From NCBI RefSeq assembly GCF_000235405.2, contig NC_017095.1, positions 1,823,501 to 1,887,500 of the forward strand: a DNA stretch of 64,000 bases. Direction: 5' to 3'. Position 1 is the stretch's first letter; every line of letters starts with the position of its first letter. Under the pieces are notes generated by a model. That model ran no database searches. It had not been told where the DNA came from and saw only the letters and a list, made by a program, of their open reading frames with translations. Origin of the DNA: Fervidobacterium pennivorans DSM 9078 (GTDB lineage: Bacteria > Thermotogota > Thermotogae > Thermotogales > Fervidobacteriaceae). The translations under genes were made by a program, and so were the position numbers. Below are positions 63,925 through 64,000 of this stretch, piece after piece.

Positions 63925-64000
63925 ATGAGAAGTCAAGTAATTGTTGCGATTGTTTTTGCCGTATTGGTTTCGACTATAGCTTTTTCCCAACTCATTATAT
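63925..64000 (+). CDS. Start of a secreted protein (truncated by the window)
   Basis: ATG 63925 follows AAGGGGGGAG and opens a frame to the window end. The first 25 residues are a clear signal peptide (MRSQ, then a Val/Ile/Ala-rich core ending IAFSQ). The rest lies outside. Confidence 0.75.
   Translation, partial: MRSQVIVAIVFAVLVSTIAFSQLII

Noticed and set aside
1-64000. CRISPR array, prophage, riboswitch or T-box leader
   Set aside because: I saw no regularly spaced repeats, no phage structural genes, and no leader with a recognisable riboswitch or T-box core in any intergenic gap.

Overview
The window looks like a chromosomal segment of an anaerobic, sugar-fermenting hyperthermophile of the order Thermotogales, most probably Fervidobacterium or a close relative. 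The case rests on low-to-moderate GC content, very tight gene packing, a K+-dependent membrane pyrophosphatase, a secreted type I pullulanase of 849 residues, archaeal-style peroxiredoxin, two LacI-type regulators, ATP-type PEP carboxykinase, proteins resembling toga-surface components, and an IS110-type element. No 16S gene is present, so the genus is an inference.

Layout. 1-3.4 kb: end of secF, then the ion-pumping pyrophosphatase translationally coupled to a PFK-like protein that has lost several catalytic residues. 3.6-6.4 kb: a GPH sugar symporter behind a palindromic operator, and an iron-type alcohol dehydrogenase. 6.5-11.4 kb (minus strand): a metal operon with an FTR1 iron permease, a CopA copper ATPase, a small HMA chaperone, a CYTH/flavin-reductase-like fusion and a membrane-anchored unknown. 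11.5-14.3 kb: a GGDEF/GAF sensor and a PfkB sugar kinase. 14.3-23.2 kb: a LacI-controlled divergent sugar locus (LacI, ABC importer, GH130 phosphorylase on the minus strand; two uncharacterised secreted proteins on the plus strand) with matching operators on both sides. 23.4-25.4 kb: a secreted protein with two glycogen-binding modules. 25.5-29.5 kb: an MFS transporter, then a membrane protein, a degenerate J-domain Cys-rich protein and a DUF5685 protein. 29.6-35.7 kb (minus): ileS, a beta-solenoid membrane protein, a HIT protein and a TPR protein. 35.8-38.8 kb: a lone receiver domain and pullulanase. 39-44.7 kb: a complete phosphate regulon (pstSCAB-phoU-phoB-like-phoR-like) behind a direct-repeat Pho-box candidate. 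44.8-48.4 kb (minus): MarR regulator, SDR protein, infB. 48.7-53.7 kb: pckA, peroxiredoxin, glycogen phosphorylase. 54-59.3 kb (minus): cinA, LacI regulator, ddl, M48 protease, a YdjM-like membrane protein and an unknown. 59.4-59.6 kb: tRNA-Arg and tRNA-Ser. 59.8-61.2 kb: IS110-type element whose leader has the position and folding of a bridge RNA. 61.2-64 kb: a barrel-like envelope protein, an ABC-2 permease without a visible ATPase, a Ser/Thr-rich anchored protein and the start of another secreted protein.

How it fits together. Secreted pullulanase, the glycogen-binding secreted protein and cytoplasmic glycogen phosphorylase are an alpha-glucan pathway, and each is preceded by a TGGAA-N4-TTCCA-like site, suggesting one shared regulator. 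The GH130 locus is a separate beta-mannoside-type pathway with its own LacI repressor and TGTAARCGYTTACA operators. PPi-linked energy metabolism, PEPCK and alcohol dehydrogenase serve central fermentation. The most novel-looking items are the bridge-RNA candidate, the pseudo-PFK next to the pyrophosphatase, the DUF5685/J-like pair, the CYTH-flavoprotein fusion and the common alpha-glucan operator.
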